A stretch of 64,000 nucleotides of DNA from Cladocopium goreaui (GCA_947184155.2 CAMXCT020003413.1:494501-558500); one strand, 5' to 3'; shown: positions 45,236-57,300, counted from the stretch's first letter. Notes: generated by a model from the letters alone, not told the origin. Numbers and translations are program-made.

Positions 45236-45813
45236 ACGAGTGAAGGCTGCAGGGTCGTCCACTAGTGCCTTAGCTTCAGCTAGTCGCCTATCAAGGACAA
45301 TGGCAATGAGCATTTCGCCGCCGTCTTTCTGGATTAGGGCTGGTCGGCCGGCTTGCATTTGTGCAAGGATTGCCACCGCTTTATTTTCACACAGGGTACG
45401 TTCCCACTCTTCTAGGGCTCACCTTCTTTGACGTCATATGATGCGGAAGATTTCTGTCCAATGGCCGGTTCGGAATCATCCCAAAGTTGTCGCAGCGTGT
45501 ATCCTGTTTTCGGTTCCATATACCTTCTGTTCCATACTGCGTTGTGAGACCATTGGGGTGCGTCACGGTTTATTTCAACCGAATCTCGTTTCATGTCATA
45601 TTCTTTAAGCATGTCATCTAATTCCTGGCAGGTCGCAGCTCGGTGAATACAACATTGCCTGACAGCACCGTCGATGTGCAGTGGCCATCCGACTGGCATG
45701 TGGGAGTCTTCAAGGAGTCCATCACCATTTTGCTCTATGATTGTGCCTAGCATAGGGACATCAATGGTTGCCTTAAGGCTAACCTGTGCACGTTTGCACT
45801 TCCATGTGTCAGG
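45236..45813 (-). pseudogene. E1 ORF2 C-terminal segment between two insertions
   Basis: Matches E2 ORF2 around 34285-34985, with an internal deletion of about 150 bp near 45420. It is bounded on the right by E5 (target duplication 45794-45813) and on the left by E2. Confidence 0.7.
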
Positions 45814-46316
45814 TTTTTTTCCGTCCAACGCCTTCATGGCTTCCGCCAGGTCGTTCAACATGTTTCAGAGCATGTTGCAATTGGGATTAATTGATGAATT
45901 AAGCTACGCAAAGGCCGTTGCTGTAGTGGCCTCAAAAGTAAACTGGTGGAGGACCGATACATAGTCCTATGCCCTGTCACGCTCAATAAGAAAACCAAGC
46001 GAAGCACCAAGAAACAAAGACACAAACAACGAAAAAAACACCAAACACAAACAGAACACAAACACAAAAACAAACAAACCAAAAAACAACACACACCACA
46101 GAGCAGTGACGTGACAAGTTCCAGTTTATGGGTGAAACAAAAACGATTAAAGCAAGGGATGATAGCTTAGTATCATCTCGGTGCATGCAAACTGACATCT
46201 TGTGTGCCATGATGACGCTGGCCCATACAATCAACAAATAAAACAAGACACGCCACAAAAACACCATGGGCCAATTCAGAGGGTGTGGGAAGCAACACAG
46301 CTCAATGCAGAAACCA

Positions 46317-46339
46317 GGGATCCCCCCAGCCAGGATCCC
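46317..46339 (-). other. 3'-tail hairpin with loop TGGCTGGGG (E5)
   Basis: Identical to the E2 hairpin at 18099-18121. Confidence 0.7.
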
Positions 46340-46549
46340 CGAGATCACAAAGAGCAGCCTTCACGGCATGACATTCACTCTGACACTTTGAAGCAAACAC
46401 CGACAACGCTGGGTCGCAACGAAAGTGGTGAAAATAACTAACGCAGTGAAACTGGAGAGTGAAACATGGTCTAATGTGAAAATAACAGCAATAGCTACGG
46501 CACTCAGGGCACCCTCAGAGTCCGCTCAGTTGTTCTTTTCCAAGCATCA

Positions 46550-47255
46550 TCATCGTTGGGAGCTGTAGTGCACACTTGCGGTGCATACCGCTTTCAAAAC
46601 TAAATCCAATGCGATCGAGTTAGCGATGATCGCTAGCGCGACAGCATTGATGCAGGCTTGCAAGCGTAGAGCTGCTCGAGCGGTCAACTTAGCAGGTGTT
46701 GCAACCAACTGCATTTGGTGCGGTCGGTTGACCATGGTTGCTGGCTCAGTCACATTGATACAGGAATGCGAGCGTTCCTCTCAGCACAGGGACCAGGTCT
46801 ACATCCTCAAAGTGTTCAGCCGAGGTCCTGGACAGGCAACTTGTATCAGCTGTGTGAAGGTCCTCTGTCCGGTAATGTTGTACGCTCGCTTGGATGAGCT
46901 GTAGCTGTCGACTTATCACTTCACGTTCTGTAACATTGGCACGGGCCTCTACTCGAATGCGCAGACTCCTTATGCAACAGCAGGCTGTGCGAATGTCTCT
47001 GCAATCTTGCTCGTTGATAACACCTGCAAGGAGTTCTGTTTGTTGCAATACGGCATGGGTGTCTTCCAGTGTTCTGAGGGTGTTCGTCAGTCTGTAAACA
47101 TAGTCCTGCAAAAGGAGGAGATCCTGTGCTTCATTGTGACTCTGGAGTTTTTGAGGCAGGCATGCCAATTCACTCGGTTGCGCTGTACTCATATGGCCAG
47201 GTGGCATTCGAGCAATGAAGGTACTGGATTGTGCTGAGCAAAACAGTGACGTCAT
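46550..47255 (-). pseudogene. E5 ORF3, uninterrupted copy with a frame break
   Basis: The first frame runs 47255 to 46746 (169 codons, coiled-coil-like with the Cys patch). A second frame runs from about 46753 to 46550 with an Ala/Ile/Leu-rich helix. Either a 1-nt lesion splits one ORF3 of about 230 residues, or two overlapping small ORFs exist; E2 shows the same second frame at 18332-18535. It serves as the uninterrupted reference for the E3 insertion site. Confidence 0.55.
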
Positions 47256-47323
47256 GGCTTGATGTACTTTGACATCATCCTACGCTACCCTAAAACACAC
47301 TACATTAAGTAAGGTCCCCTAGA

Positions 47324-47340
47324 AAGGATATTATAATCCC
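47324..47340 (-). promoter_or_regulatory. TATAAT-like motif upstream of ORF3 (E5)
   Basis: Same as 33941-33955. Confidence 0.4.
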
Positions 47341-48402
47341 CCCCACCTCCTCACGTCCTTTATTGACACCGGCACGTTTACCAAGGGATTAGCACCACCG
47401 GCACACTTGGTCTGGTTGTCCGGTTGTGCTCTTGCTGGGTCTCCTTTTTGCCTGTTTGCGTCTCTGGTGGACCTTGCGTGCATTCCTCTGCTTATTTACT
47501 CTCCCCTTCTCTCACTCAGGAACGAATGAATGGAGCTTAGTTTGAATGTACGAACATCGGTGATCTGGTTGATTTTTGTCTGGTTATTTTTAGTACTGAC
47601 TGGAGAGACACTGACACAGCATTCTTGTGACCCACTAAGGTGACTCAGGACAGCCGTATTGCCTGGTGCCCGTAAAGGCCGTCTCTTTGCTCTGCCTTTC
47701 TTGCTGGCTTGACTTTTTTCTTGTTAAGGGGCTGCCTTCTCCAACTTGACCTTAATTCGTTTGTATTCTCTGGGTTTCCTTGGTATGTCCTCTGTCTGGG
47801 TACTCTACATGGGTAGCTGAATCCAACCTAGAGGGGCGGTAGTTAGCCGGCCGATGCCATGGACCAGACTGTGCTGCAGTGAGCTTCACCGGTGCATTCC
47901 GGTGCTTCTCCCTGTAGGACAGCCTGGGGCGCCCGCGAGCAGCACAAGACGCCAGCATGGTTCGTCAATTGATTGAAAGATGTGGCAATTCTGCAGCCTG
48001 TCTACTCTATGGGTGAGTGGCACTACAGCCGTAGTTTCGCTACGATCTTCGTCGATGCGTACTGCAATGCACTGCAGGTCCTTCAGGGACGATGACATCC
48101 TGAAATGTCCTGAACAGTTCTGTAGTTTGTATTCCTTGCGAACCTGCTCTTAGAACGCTACACTGCCTACGACAGCACATGTATGGTGGCACTAGCGAAG
48201 ACAATTTTACAGATACAAAGGTTTTCTGCATGTTGCTCAGCTTTGCGAATACTGCCAAGAAAGTCGCTGGCTGAGACCAATCCAATGGATGGCTGCATTT
48301 TCCCCTATGAAACTAGGGGCGTGCCCCCTTTTTTTGGTTGGCGATGGCATGTTTGGAAGCTTGTCCCTGGCCTACGATGCTTCCCCTTTGCCATCTCTGT
48401 TC

Positions 48403-48419
48403 CCCCTTTTAAAGGGGGG
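48403..48419. other. C5/G5 palindrome inside P2
   Basis: cccccttttaaaggggg, a near-perfect stem in the part of P2 absent from P1. Confidence 0.45.
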
Positions 48420-48780
48420 TTCTGATTTCTCAACATCACGGCTTCGTGATCGCGGCTGACAGACAAGATGATGACTACTATGTCCATGAAGGCCCATTGA
48501 CGAGTTGATCTGAGAGGACTCTGAGAGAGGTTTTATCGTAGCCCTGCTTTCGTGTACAGCTTGGCCCATGCTAGGGTTAACTCCCAAGCTAAGGCCTTCA
48601 TGTCTGCCTGGACAGCCGTGATCCCTAATTCATGTGGCATGTTTTTGATAGTGATGCAGTGGATAAGCCACTGCGTCCAATGGCAAATCGATTCGGTGGG
48701 TGTTTTTGTTTGGGCTCTGGCCCCGTTTTTTGGGTTTTGTTTTGTTTCTGCTGTTTGCTTCGCTGTTTCCGCTGGCGAAA

Positions 48781-48805
48781 CGCAAGTCTGGCTGGGGGAT
48801 TTGCG
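48781..48805 (+). other. Hairpin with loop TGGCTGGGG (P2)
   Basis: Arms CGCAAGTC and GATTTGCG; one A-to-G change relative to P1 is tolerated as a G-U pair in RNA. Confidence 0.72.
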
Positions 48806-48976
48806 GGTCGTCGTTTTTGGTTTGGTTGTGGTTTTTGTTTTTGTTGCTTCAATCGATTTGCCGACTCCAAGGACCCTTTGTCCTTGCAATTTGTATTTCC
48901 TGCTTACTCTCATGTAAGGACCGAGCCTTTAGCGCGACATCGGCCACACTCGAAGGAAAAAAAGCAATGGGTAGTG

Positions 48977-49002
48977 GTCAACCATGGGTACCCCATGGTG
49001 AC
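48977..49002. other. GGTACC hairpin at the 5' end of E5
   Basis: Identical to 34024-34049; 14 nt from the 5' end of E5. Confidence 0.7.
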
Positions 49003-49036
49003 AGAACTTCAGAACCTTGCACTTCCATGTGTCAGG

Positions 49037-52000
49037 TGCAAGCAAACCACGCGCGGCCAGTAAAGCAAGTGCTGGGAATTCCGGTTGGTCTTTCATCGGC
49101 AGCACCTCCTCCTTGATGACTAACTTAAGACCATGTAGCGGTTGGTTCTTGCCACTGAGGAGCATGGTGTGGTTGGGGCTTGGTCTCTTTAGGCACGACG
49201 GGCACCGCAGTGTCTTCAAACCAGGTGGGGCGGACCGTCTGGACACCTATTGGACTGGCGGAACTGGCGTTCTTGATGCTTTCCCTGCGCAGACTGTGGT
49301 AGATAGGTGGGATCATCCATGCCGGCACAAAAACAGTGATAAACTGGACGTTCCAGATGACCTGCAGATTCTGTGGCTTAATTTCGGGTGTGATGCATCT
49401 CACTTGGCCATCTATGACTCGCGTGTATGATTCGGATCGGTCAAAGGATGCCGTGACTTTTAAGCCAAGGTATAGTTCTCTGAACCAGTACTCTTTGAGC
49501 AACATAAAGGAAAGATGAGGTGCCCTCACTTCCAATACGTGCGTTGCTGGTATCAGAAGGGTGACTAACCATTCAGCCAAAAATTCAATCATTTTCGCTT
49601 CAAGTTTTGGGAGGATTTTTTCAACCGCTCGGAGCGCTGTTTCGATGTCTGGGACATGTGTAGCCGAGGGCAGCCCGACTGTCCGCTTGGCATATTCATC
49701 AGCAAAGTAGAGTCGGCACAATTTGGAAACCCACTGGCTAGGTTTCTCCATGTCAATGGCTATTTTGGCCAGGGGCTATGGGTCGGGTAGCGTGGACAGA
49801 CAATGCAGTAACTCTGAAGTGAGTTCTGGGGATATGACTGGGAGAGCCCCCCTTGCGGTCGGTAATCTACAGGCGGCCCTACAGTGCCCTTGCTCATCTG
49901 TGTGTGAGTACGGGCCGCCTTGTGTACCTCTTGTATAGTGGACTCATACTGGTTGACCATAGCTCTTAAGTACTTGCATGCGCGGACTGCGGCCCTTCTT
50001 GTGTTTGGTCCATCTTCGGCCTGATTTTTAGCAGCTGTTGCCAGGATGTCTCTCGCTTCTTCTTCCGGCGACCGAGTGGGTTCGGTACCAGGCGCAGGTG
50101 CAGTCAGAGTGATGTCTTGGACCGGTACCTCTTGGGTGCGTGGCAGGTGGTCGGGGATTGGTAACGTTGGGAGTTCCTGTTCTGGGCCGGTCACTGGTAC
50201 CACTTGTCCGGTTCGCGCTTTGTACAGTCCTGAAGGCAGGCAGACATATGTGGGAAAGTGTGTACGATCGGCTGCATAGGCATACAGGACGACTTCTGGG
50301 AAAGGAAGATTCTGAACAGGAATCCATTTATGTTGTGCTGCGAGACCTGTTTTGACTTCCTGAAAGCGGTCTCTTGTCAGCCAGCGTAGGTCCGACCCTC
50401 GAATTAAAATCAGGCGGTATCTTGCTCGCTTCACCTCTTTGGTTTGTTGGTCTTGGTATTGGTTTGTTGGTCTTGGTATTGGTTGGCGATTGCGAGGGGA
50501 GGGAATTCCCATGAGGTGCGGAATTCAATGACCATCTAGTTATTTGCGCAAGATTTTCCTGCTCGGGGTCAGCATCGAATTCGGGCCAGTTCCATGTCGT
50601 CTCTCCTCTTCGAAGACCCCGGATGCCATATGCTATGGTCGCCACCACCTGAGCCATGCCCATGAGCCCCATCATGTCGAGCGGGGAAACCAAAAGGGTC
50701 AGGGATTTTGAGCGGGTGAGTCCGACCGTGATTCTGCCAAGGCAGTCTTCCGTATCCTCCGTGGGGGAACCATTGGAGTAATACTTTGTGTTCAGGAATC
50801 CAATACTAGGTTGGGCCACGATTGCTACTTGTGATGTCCCTCCTGCTGAGTTGGCTATTGTTTCTACGCGGAGCGTGCGGGCATAATCTTTCTTCAGCAC
50901 CGAACGGTTCAAATTGTTCTTGTGGTCTGTTGCGGTGGTCATTACGAAAAGCCCATCGGCAAACCCGGCATTGTTGGGGAACGGGGTGAGTACCTCTGAC
51001 ACAAGAGTCTCCAGGTCTGTCGCTACCAGCCCGTTAATCCTAGCATTAGTATCCCAAAGCACTAATTGGAACCCTGGTGGCCGAGTTGGAAGTCCTCCCG
51101 AGGCAAAACTTCCCAGTTCCCATATGTCATTGATCTGTCTGCAGAGATCAGGATATCTAACTGCAACCACGGCGTGGTATGTCACAGGACTAACTCTCGA
51201 GCTGGATGGAAGCATCAACCCCCAGGCATGGATGTCACTGGGAATTTAAAACTGCTTGTATGTCGCCAGCCATGGGTAGGAGGGTAGCGGCATGCTGCAA
51301 GATCCAGGCAAGGCGCACAAGGGACCGTGGAAAGTTAATGGTTGTGCCTGCCAGCAGTTCTGCGTCCACAAATGCGGGGGGTTGTCTTTGGGCATGTGGC
51401 TGGGCGGCTTCAAACTGTGCGTTCAGGCCTGGAAGGACTGTGTTAGCTGCTTTAAGGTCCTCTAGAGCTTGTGGCGAAAGTTGGCTTGTCCAGAGCTGTC
51501 CTAACGTGTGTTGGCCTCGGCGGAGGACTTGGCTGAGGGTAGATAGGCCTTCATTGGATGAGCCGTCCAACAATCGGATCATTGCATCGGCTAAATTAGC
51601 CGGCATATAATAATTCCGGTCACTTCGTAGCCCATGTTTCTTAGACAAGAGGAGCTGCCGGGATCGTTTTGCGTTACGGGCTGCACGGTCGATGCCTCCT
51701 GGCGTTTGCTCTGAATCACCCGTCCACAGGACGAGGGGTTGCTGCCTCAGCAGGCTGATGACTGCAATTTCCCGAGACCGTTTTGCCTTCAATGTCCGGG
51801 AATTCAGCGAGGATGGTTTCCCATACCATTCCTGCATACGAGCCTGCACTGTGCCCTCGAATAAATAGGGAGCCTACCATGTAACCTGTTAATTTGAGAT
51901 ACTCTACAGAACGGATTTCCGGGGGCAGGCACACTCCGACCAATGGATGCGAAACCAGCAGTTTGGTGAAGAGTCGCAGGCCATGCTTGTACCCTGGCCA

Positions 52001-54375
52001 TGGCGGTTTTCTATGTGCCGGGGTAATGGGGCAGAACTGAAGCAGCTTCATGGCACGGCTAATGATCTGTGCTTGCAGTTGATGGGCATCAGGCACTCCA
52101 AGTACACGGCACCAGGTGTGGGCTCTGATTGGGAACATGGCTATATGCAGTAGCAAGTATTCTTGTGTATGGGCGGTTCCTGCAATTGTGCCAGCTCTTG
52201 CATTCCAATCATCCTGCTTGCTGAGTGATGGTCCGTAAACATGCGCTTCTTTTCTACAAGCTAGCAGTACATCCCACTCTTCGTCAAGTTCTCCTCCACC
52301 CAATCCTGTACACTGAACGTCCAGGGACCCTGGGTCAGTGGGATTGAGTTGCCAGGCAGTGTTATCCATAATTATGATCTTCCAATCAGTGTATTGGGGG
52401 TCAGCATGGCTGGCAAGAACTTCGTTGATAGCCAATTCTGCGTTGTTAGGGTCAATTCCCAGTCGTTGTTGCAGTGCTGCAAGAAGAGGGAGGATTTCGG
52501 CAGTGGGCAGTTGAAGGCTAGCTTGCTGTCCGCAGAGGACGTGGGCAGTCAGGCAAGTCTGGGGCCAGGGTGTGTGGTTGTTGTTGTGATTGGGGACTTC
52601 CACTGGCGTCCAGAGACTCTGGAGTAGCAACACCTGCGTTCTGGTCAGGCTGCGCTGTCGTGAGACATGTGGTCTGGCTACTAATTTGTTTCCTCTGGCG
52701 AAATCGCAACCTGTGGGATGTGTCCATAGCGGGGGTGCCTCGTCAACCCCTATATGAGCGAAACGGCGAGTGGTTGCAGTCCTTGACTTTGCCACTGCTG
52801 GAGCTTTTGTCCGAGACCCACTTTGCTCCCATGGAAGGCATGTACAATGGGTAGCAGGCTGTACCCTTTATCCAACTCTTTGCTTTGGAAAAGCTTGTCC
52901 CCCGGGAGGCAGAGTATGGGGAAGTTGGCCGGGAATACAGACATGGGGGAGAGTGCTCCCTGTTCGAAGATGGGACGAGCCCAGGTGAGGAAGGGTGGGG
53001 TTCGCTCAACAAAATCCGGTCGCAAGTAACGACCATCCCCGTGGCGTGGCCATTCCCCTTGCTCAGGGATAGGGAATGCAATGATTCCTGCCCATTCACC
53101 TAGCATGGCCCATGCATGCGTCCAGTCTAGTGGGGTTCTAGCCTTGCATCCAATTAAAGGGGTAAGAACTAGTCCACCTCTAATTGCTTCCGCAGGGTCT
53201 TCAGGGACGGCTGTCGTGGCTAGAAAGTTGGCTCGACTGTTGCGCAGGGCAATGACCCACTCGTCTGCCGTTTTGCTGTTTACTGGTTGGACTATGCGTC
53301 GTGCTTTGGGTGCAGGTGCATCACTCGCAGAGGAGCCAGCGGCATCGCTTGGTTGCATGCTAGCATCTGGGGTTTCCTGGTCCATGTCAACATCTGTGGT
53401 GGTTATCTGAGTGTGCCCTGTGACTATAATCAATCCAGCATTAAGCTCTGCTTTTGCTTCGGTTGTGAGCAGGACTGCCGGCGGGCATTGGCTGGAACTT
53501 GCCATGGTACAGTGTTGCATTGCCTCGGCTCTGCTCGCCTTGTCCGTCATGAGATTGACTAGTTCAGCTATCTCGAAGAGCGAAGTGGGCACACAATCAG
53601 AGTCCGTGAGCGCAAAGTTCACAGTGGGAAATACTAGGCATAGTGCCTCTAGGACCGCCACTCCAGCCCAGGTATAATGGACCTGGTGCAAGCCTGTGTC
53701 AGCATTGATGGGAATATGGATAGCAGTTGTTTTTTCCCGGTAGGGTCCAGTGACGGCACATCGGCCTTTGATCCATGGGGCAAAATGCTGCCAGTAGTCA
53801 GGGGGATTAGCACCTGACAGCATGCGGTTGTCGACGAACACATAAACTGTGTCATACTGTGATACCCATGGGAGGTTATCCACTATCCACTGAAAGAGTA
53901 CTTTATGGTGGACCTGGCTGGCTGCGGGGCGGCGGATTCCATTTCCTTCCTCCACCATTACTGTTGGGTATGTCAGGGGTGACCGGGGCATGCGGCGAGA
54001 GCCTACGTCTGCCCATTTCCAATTCTGCTTGGAGTCGTCCATACCGAGTGGCGTTTCAATCTCTTTCTCCGACAGGAAGAGCTCGTCCAGTTGATGGCTT
54101 ATTTGTAGGACACCCTGGACGTTGGAAAAGTCAATGGGCTTGGCAATTTCCCACTGCTCTCTCGGGGGAGGCTCGGACCCTTGTAGGAAGTAAGGAGTGT
54201 CATCCTCGGCCTCTAGAGCGTCGAAGTAAATCGATTGGTCACTATCAGCTGACGCATCCTCGCGGGCTTTTTCGGTGATGCATGGCACATTTGGCTCTGT
54301 GTCTGGGTCCGAGTCGTCAGGGTCATCCGTCGCCAAGGGAATGAATCTGTTCGCTGTCAGAAGCTGCTGTATCAT
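49037..54375 (-). pseudogene. E1 ORF2, N-terminal and helicase parts
   Basis: ATG 54375. Successive frames: 54375-52750 (541 codons), 52795-51716, 51849-51235, 51218-50328, 50512-49760 and 49751-49125. It follows E2 ORF2 but has frameshifts and deletions. In the helicase core, about 570 bp between the region before Walker A and GDSEQTPGG are missing near 51780, removing Walker A and B, so it cannot encode a working helicase. Motif VI VGLTRSKS is kept. The C-terminal part continues at 45813 beyond E5. A short duplication, ttggtttgttggtcttggta, occurs at 50440-50480. Confidence 0.75.
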
Positions 54376-54392
54376 TCTGGTGTGGGCGTAAC

Positions 54393-54419
54393 CCTGAACA
54401 ACCGGTACCCGGTGTCAGG
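54393..54419. promoter_or_regulatory. GGTACC hairpin 18 nt upstream of ORF2 ATG (E1)
   Basis: Same sequence as 42148-42174. Confidence 0.7.
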
Positions 54420-54503
54420 TTCCCAGTGTACAACTAGGACTGTGAAATACTGTCAAGGCGGTAGGATTCAAATGTGTCCAAAAAATCAGCGGAGCTGGGA
54501 GCA

Positions 54504-54532
54504 CCCCGAACACCCGGTACCCGGGGTCGGGG
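54504..54532. promoter_or_regulatory. Second hairpin upstream of ORF2 (E1)
   Basis: Counterpart of 42257-42287, arms CCCCGA...CCCGG and CCGGG...TCGGGG. Confidence 0.7.
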
Positions 54533-54930
54533 ATTTCCGTTGCAAAGCCAATTCAAGCGGAGTTTTAAAAATACAGATTGAAGCTTATCTATCGCCTTGA
54601 GATGCGAATTTGGTGGCTTGTGGCTAACCTAGCTATAGAAACTAGTAGAGCCGCAAAAGCTGCAGTGAGAGACCCTTTTCACTGGTACCATGAGAGACAT
54701 TCTTCACTAACGACGCATCAGCACAAACGGAAGCAGGATTCAACTGACAGGAGACAGAGGGACATGGGACACGAGTTCGACAAGACCCAACAGGTGAAGT
54801 ATCCCAAAACAAATCCCCTTGCAGTACTTTGGGGGGTCATATTAAGTTGTAAAGCCCTTTATAGTACCACAAGTTTAGGGGGTAACACCCAGGCACTCAA
54901 CTGCTTTTCTCTTGGCGCACCTGTGGAGTA
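54533..54930 (-). other. E1 5' end, ORF1-ORF2 spacer
   Basis: Aligns with 42290-42690 of E2 (shared: ctagtagagccgcaaaagctgcagtg, here broken into words, and gcttttctcttggcgcacctgtgg). It stops before ORF1, marking 5' truncation. Confidence 0.65.
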
Positions 54931-55332
54931 TCGACAAGAACATCTCTGTGCATTTTTTTCTTATTTGTCACCTGTCCAAATAATACCAGTGAGTTTGAAG
55001 CTCTGCACGGATATATAACCTACTCCATGATAAAGTTCTGTACATCAGGTTCATGCAAAATCTTGGTATCACATTTGGTCCAACAGTAGCCAGGAGAGAT
55101 ACTTATGCATGTCAAGTTGAGTCCAATGCTGAACACTGTCAAGTTCCTTGGACCCAGCCTCTGACAAAACCTTTGAATATGAGTTTCCCAGACGGTGGGT
55201 GACTGTGGTCAGAGTCACACTGTTAGTGAGCTGCAAAATTTATCTGTCGTCAATCGCATCAACTTTTGACGACCAATGGACGTGACCGAACTTCAGATAA
55301 AATGAACGTAGCCTATGCTGACGGTGTCTACT

Positions 55333-55350
55333 CCCAGGGGGTACCCTGGG
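55333..55350. other. GGTACC hairpin
   Basis: CCCAGGG, GG, TA, CCCTGGG, with outer flanks ctac and gtag also complementary; sister of 15526-15542. Confidence 0.65.
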
Positions 55351-56188
55351 TAGTGGCCCACGTCACGCAGACCACACAAAGCGACGGCGGTACCAAGCAT
55401 CACTAGATGTACCGCAACATTTTACCAGTATCAAATGAGAACCAGCGTCAGCAGTTGTCAAGTGGGCTCGAACAGCATGTCTCCGCCTTCCTCGTTGTAG
55501 GACAGATAATCAGGTGCTCCTGCACTAGCGCATAGTAGCTTGCATTGCTTAATTATTACCTGCTAGGCACTGTGTACAAGAAGTTTTTCAGGCTTGTTTT
55601 GTTCATCACCATGTGGGCACATGTGCCCTCAATCGAGACTAGACCAGTTATCTGGGACTTGTCTGGGACTGTGTGTGTGCTCACTGCGGTTCCGGCGACA
55701 GGCCTTCCGCCAATCTGTCACCGCTCTCCATAGGGTTTGATTAGTATTCTGTACTCGAATCTACAGTTGTCATGGGGCTGGAGTAAGCTACGTCCCAACC
55801 TAGCCACCGGCACAGCCTCAACTAGTTGTGGCAACGGCATTGAAGTTTTGGGATAGTTAGAAAAGTTCCCAGTCGCCCCAGGACTGCGTGTGAACACAGG
55901 CCATAGTTTGCCTCTCCGACGATGGGTCCTCCATGCCAATACAGTCACCCAGGGCGGCTTGCCGGCTCTCACACAACGATAACTTCAGATACAACTGGCA
56001 TGTTTGTCCAGCTCCAGCCAAGGCCGTTGCGTCTACCAGAGCCTTAAGCACCGTCAATGAGTCCAATGCAAGTCACTTATGGCACAGCTAAAGAGCAATC
56101 CATGCCAACAGGCTCCACATATCCGATATAGCTAATGCGTAGCTGATTAGGATTGCTTGTTCTCCCCGTTTCGGCCTCAGCGGGAACT

Positions 56189-56636
56189 GATCGGCGAGCG
56201 GAACCCATCAGTTGTTACCACCAAGCCAATTTACTTCCCTATTTCAATGCCCCCAAGGAGTGGTGTTTACTATTCTCCAGGGTATCTTTCCAGCTCAGGG
56301 TACTCCCAAATGCACTGAATCAATTCAATATTGTAAGCGGGCCCATTGGGACGACCCCCGTATCAAACCCAACGCATGTCCTGTAGGTAAATCAATGCGC
56401 TCTCCCAATATATGTTTTGCCTGCTACAAGTAGAGGGGTCCTAGCCAGCAAAGTGCACACGTCTGCGCGGAAAGCCACACCCTTCTGAACTATCTCGTAT
56501 TAGACAGTTGGCCTTTCCTGAAGCGTCCTTCAAAGAATAATAACGGCCTGTAAATTTTTATACATTGTATGGACCGGGAACTGCGTGTACCGGCTTGCCT
56601 ACCAGCCCGCCGCCCCCAGCGCGCAACCAACGTGAA
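56189..56636. repeat. Dispersed 450-bp repeat, copy 3
   Basis: Diverged copy of 9747-10196, 41 kb away and outside the tandem duplication, so the repeat moves or duplicates independently of that event. Confidence 0.75.
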
Positions 56637-57300
56637 TGATCATCTCCCTGTGTGCACGCCGACCCCTCCTTCCCAGTACCCCGTGTTGACAGCCCTGTGC
56701 AACTGTCCCCCCCACGCGGTGTGAAGAGTAATCCCGACAAATCCTGTCCCCACCCATGCGCGTACTGCAAACGAAACCGTAGCACTAGGAGCAACCTGCC
56801 TGCGATCCAGTGATTTGGTAATACCCCGGTAGGCGTCCATAGCATTTCCACTCCGTCACTGCTATCCACCTACGCACGACCTCACCCCCTTTGTGTTTAC
56901 CCTCCACTCTATCCCCTACTGCAGACCTGCGTTGCCTGAACTCCCTTGTCCCACCATTTTACCTCTCATGCTGACCGCCACCCCACTCCCTTGTCCAACC
57001 ATTTGACCCCTCAAGCTGACCGCCACCCCCCTGTATGGCATTACGAACAACAAGGATCAGAGTTCTGCTGTTGCTTGATTTTACAGTTAGGATCACGATA
57101 TACATAGAGTCACTACCAACTATGTCCAGTCTCCCTGTAGATGTAGGTCGTCAGCCTCGGTCGTAGCTCTTCCATGCCAGCTCGTGGCTCAAACCGTATT
57201 GGGCTACTCGCTACTGTAAGCACCTGCGCCTGCAAAAGCCAGTGTTGCTCAGTCGGTGTTTACTCAGCTTTCTCGACCTGTGCTAGTATCAAACTCGACG

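Larger units (their letters stand above)
47395..48963 (+). mobile_element. P2: long retroposon of family P, inside E5
   Basis: About 1.57 kb, between gggattagca and gcaatggg, which are adjacent in E2 (34001-34020). It ends in GAAGGA7. It shares with P1 the ccatgga...ctgcagtgagc segment, the TGGCTGGGG hairpin and the 3' end (aaggaccgagcc...cggcca). It has about 790 bp in the middle that P1 lacks, and a longer 5' part. No clear target duplication is visible. ORFs are short and not conserved. Confidence 0.8.
45814..49016 (-). mobile_element. E5: 5'-truncated E copy carrying ORF3, inside E1 ORF2
   Basis: T-run at 45814; flanked by the 20-bp duplication ttgcacttccatgtgtcagg at 45794-45813 and 49017-49036. 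The 5' end falls just before the ORF2-ORF3 hairpin. Without P2 it is about 1.63 kb: hairpin, TATAAT-like motif, ORF3, 3' tail. It is almost identical to the same part of E2, so E2 and E5 are close relatives. Confidence 0.9.
15988..54930 (-). mobile_element. E1: helicase retroposon copy, outermost layer
   Basis: The A-tail is seen as a T-run at 15988. The 5' end is at 54930, inside the ORF1-ORF2 spacer, so ORF1 is missing. Both ends carry the 18-bp duplication tcgacaagaacatctctg (15970-15987 and 54931-54948). Without the nested E2 and E5 it is about 8.1 kb: hairpins, ORF2 (54375 to 49037, 45813 to 45236, 17590 to 17432), spacer, ORF3 (17114-16653), 3' tail. The halves are recognised as one element because each join restores continuity with paralogous copies. 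The short A-tail, long target duplication and 5' truncation indicate target-primed reverse transcription. Confidence 0.88.
54949..57300. other. Locus interrupted by E1, right part
   Basis: No convincing gene. It holds a GGTACC hairpin (55333-55350) and the dispersed repeat (56189-56636). Bases 56900-57030 contain a short near-duplicate of cccttgtccaaccatttgacc-like text. Otherwise nothing is recognised. Confidence 0.5.
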
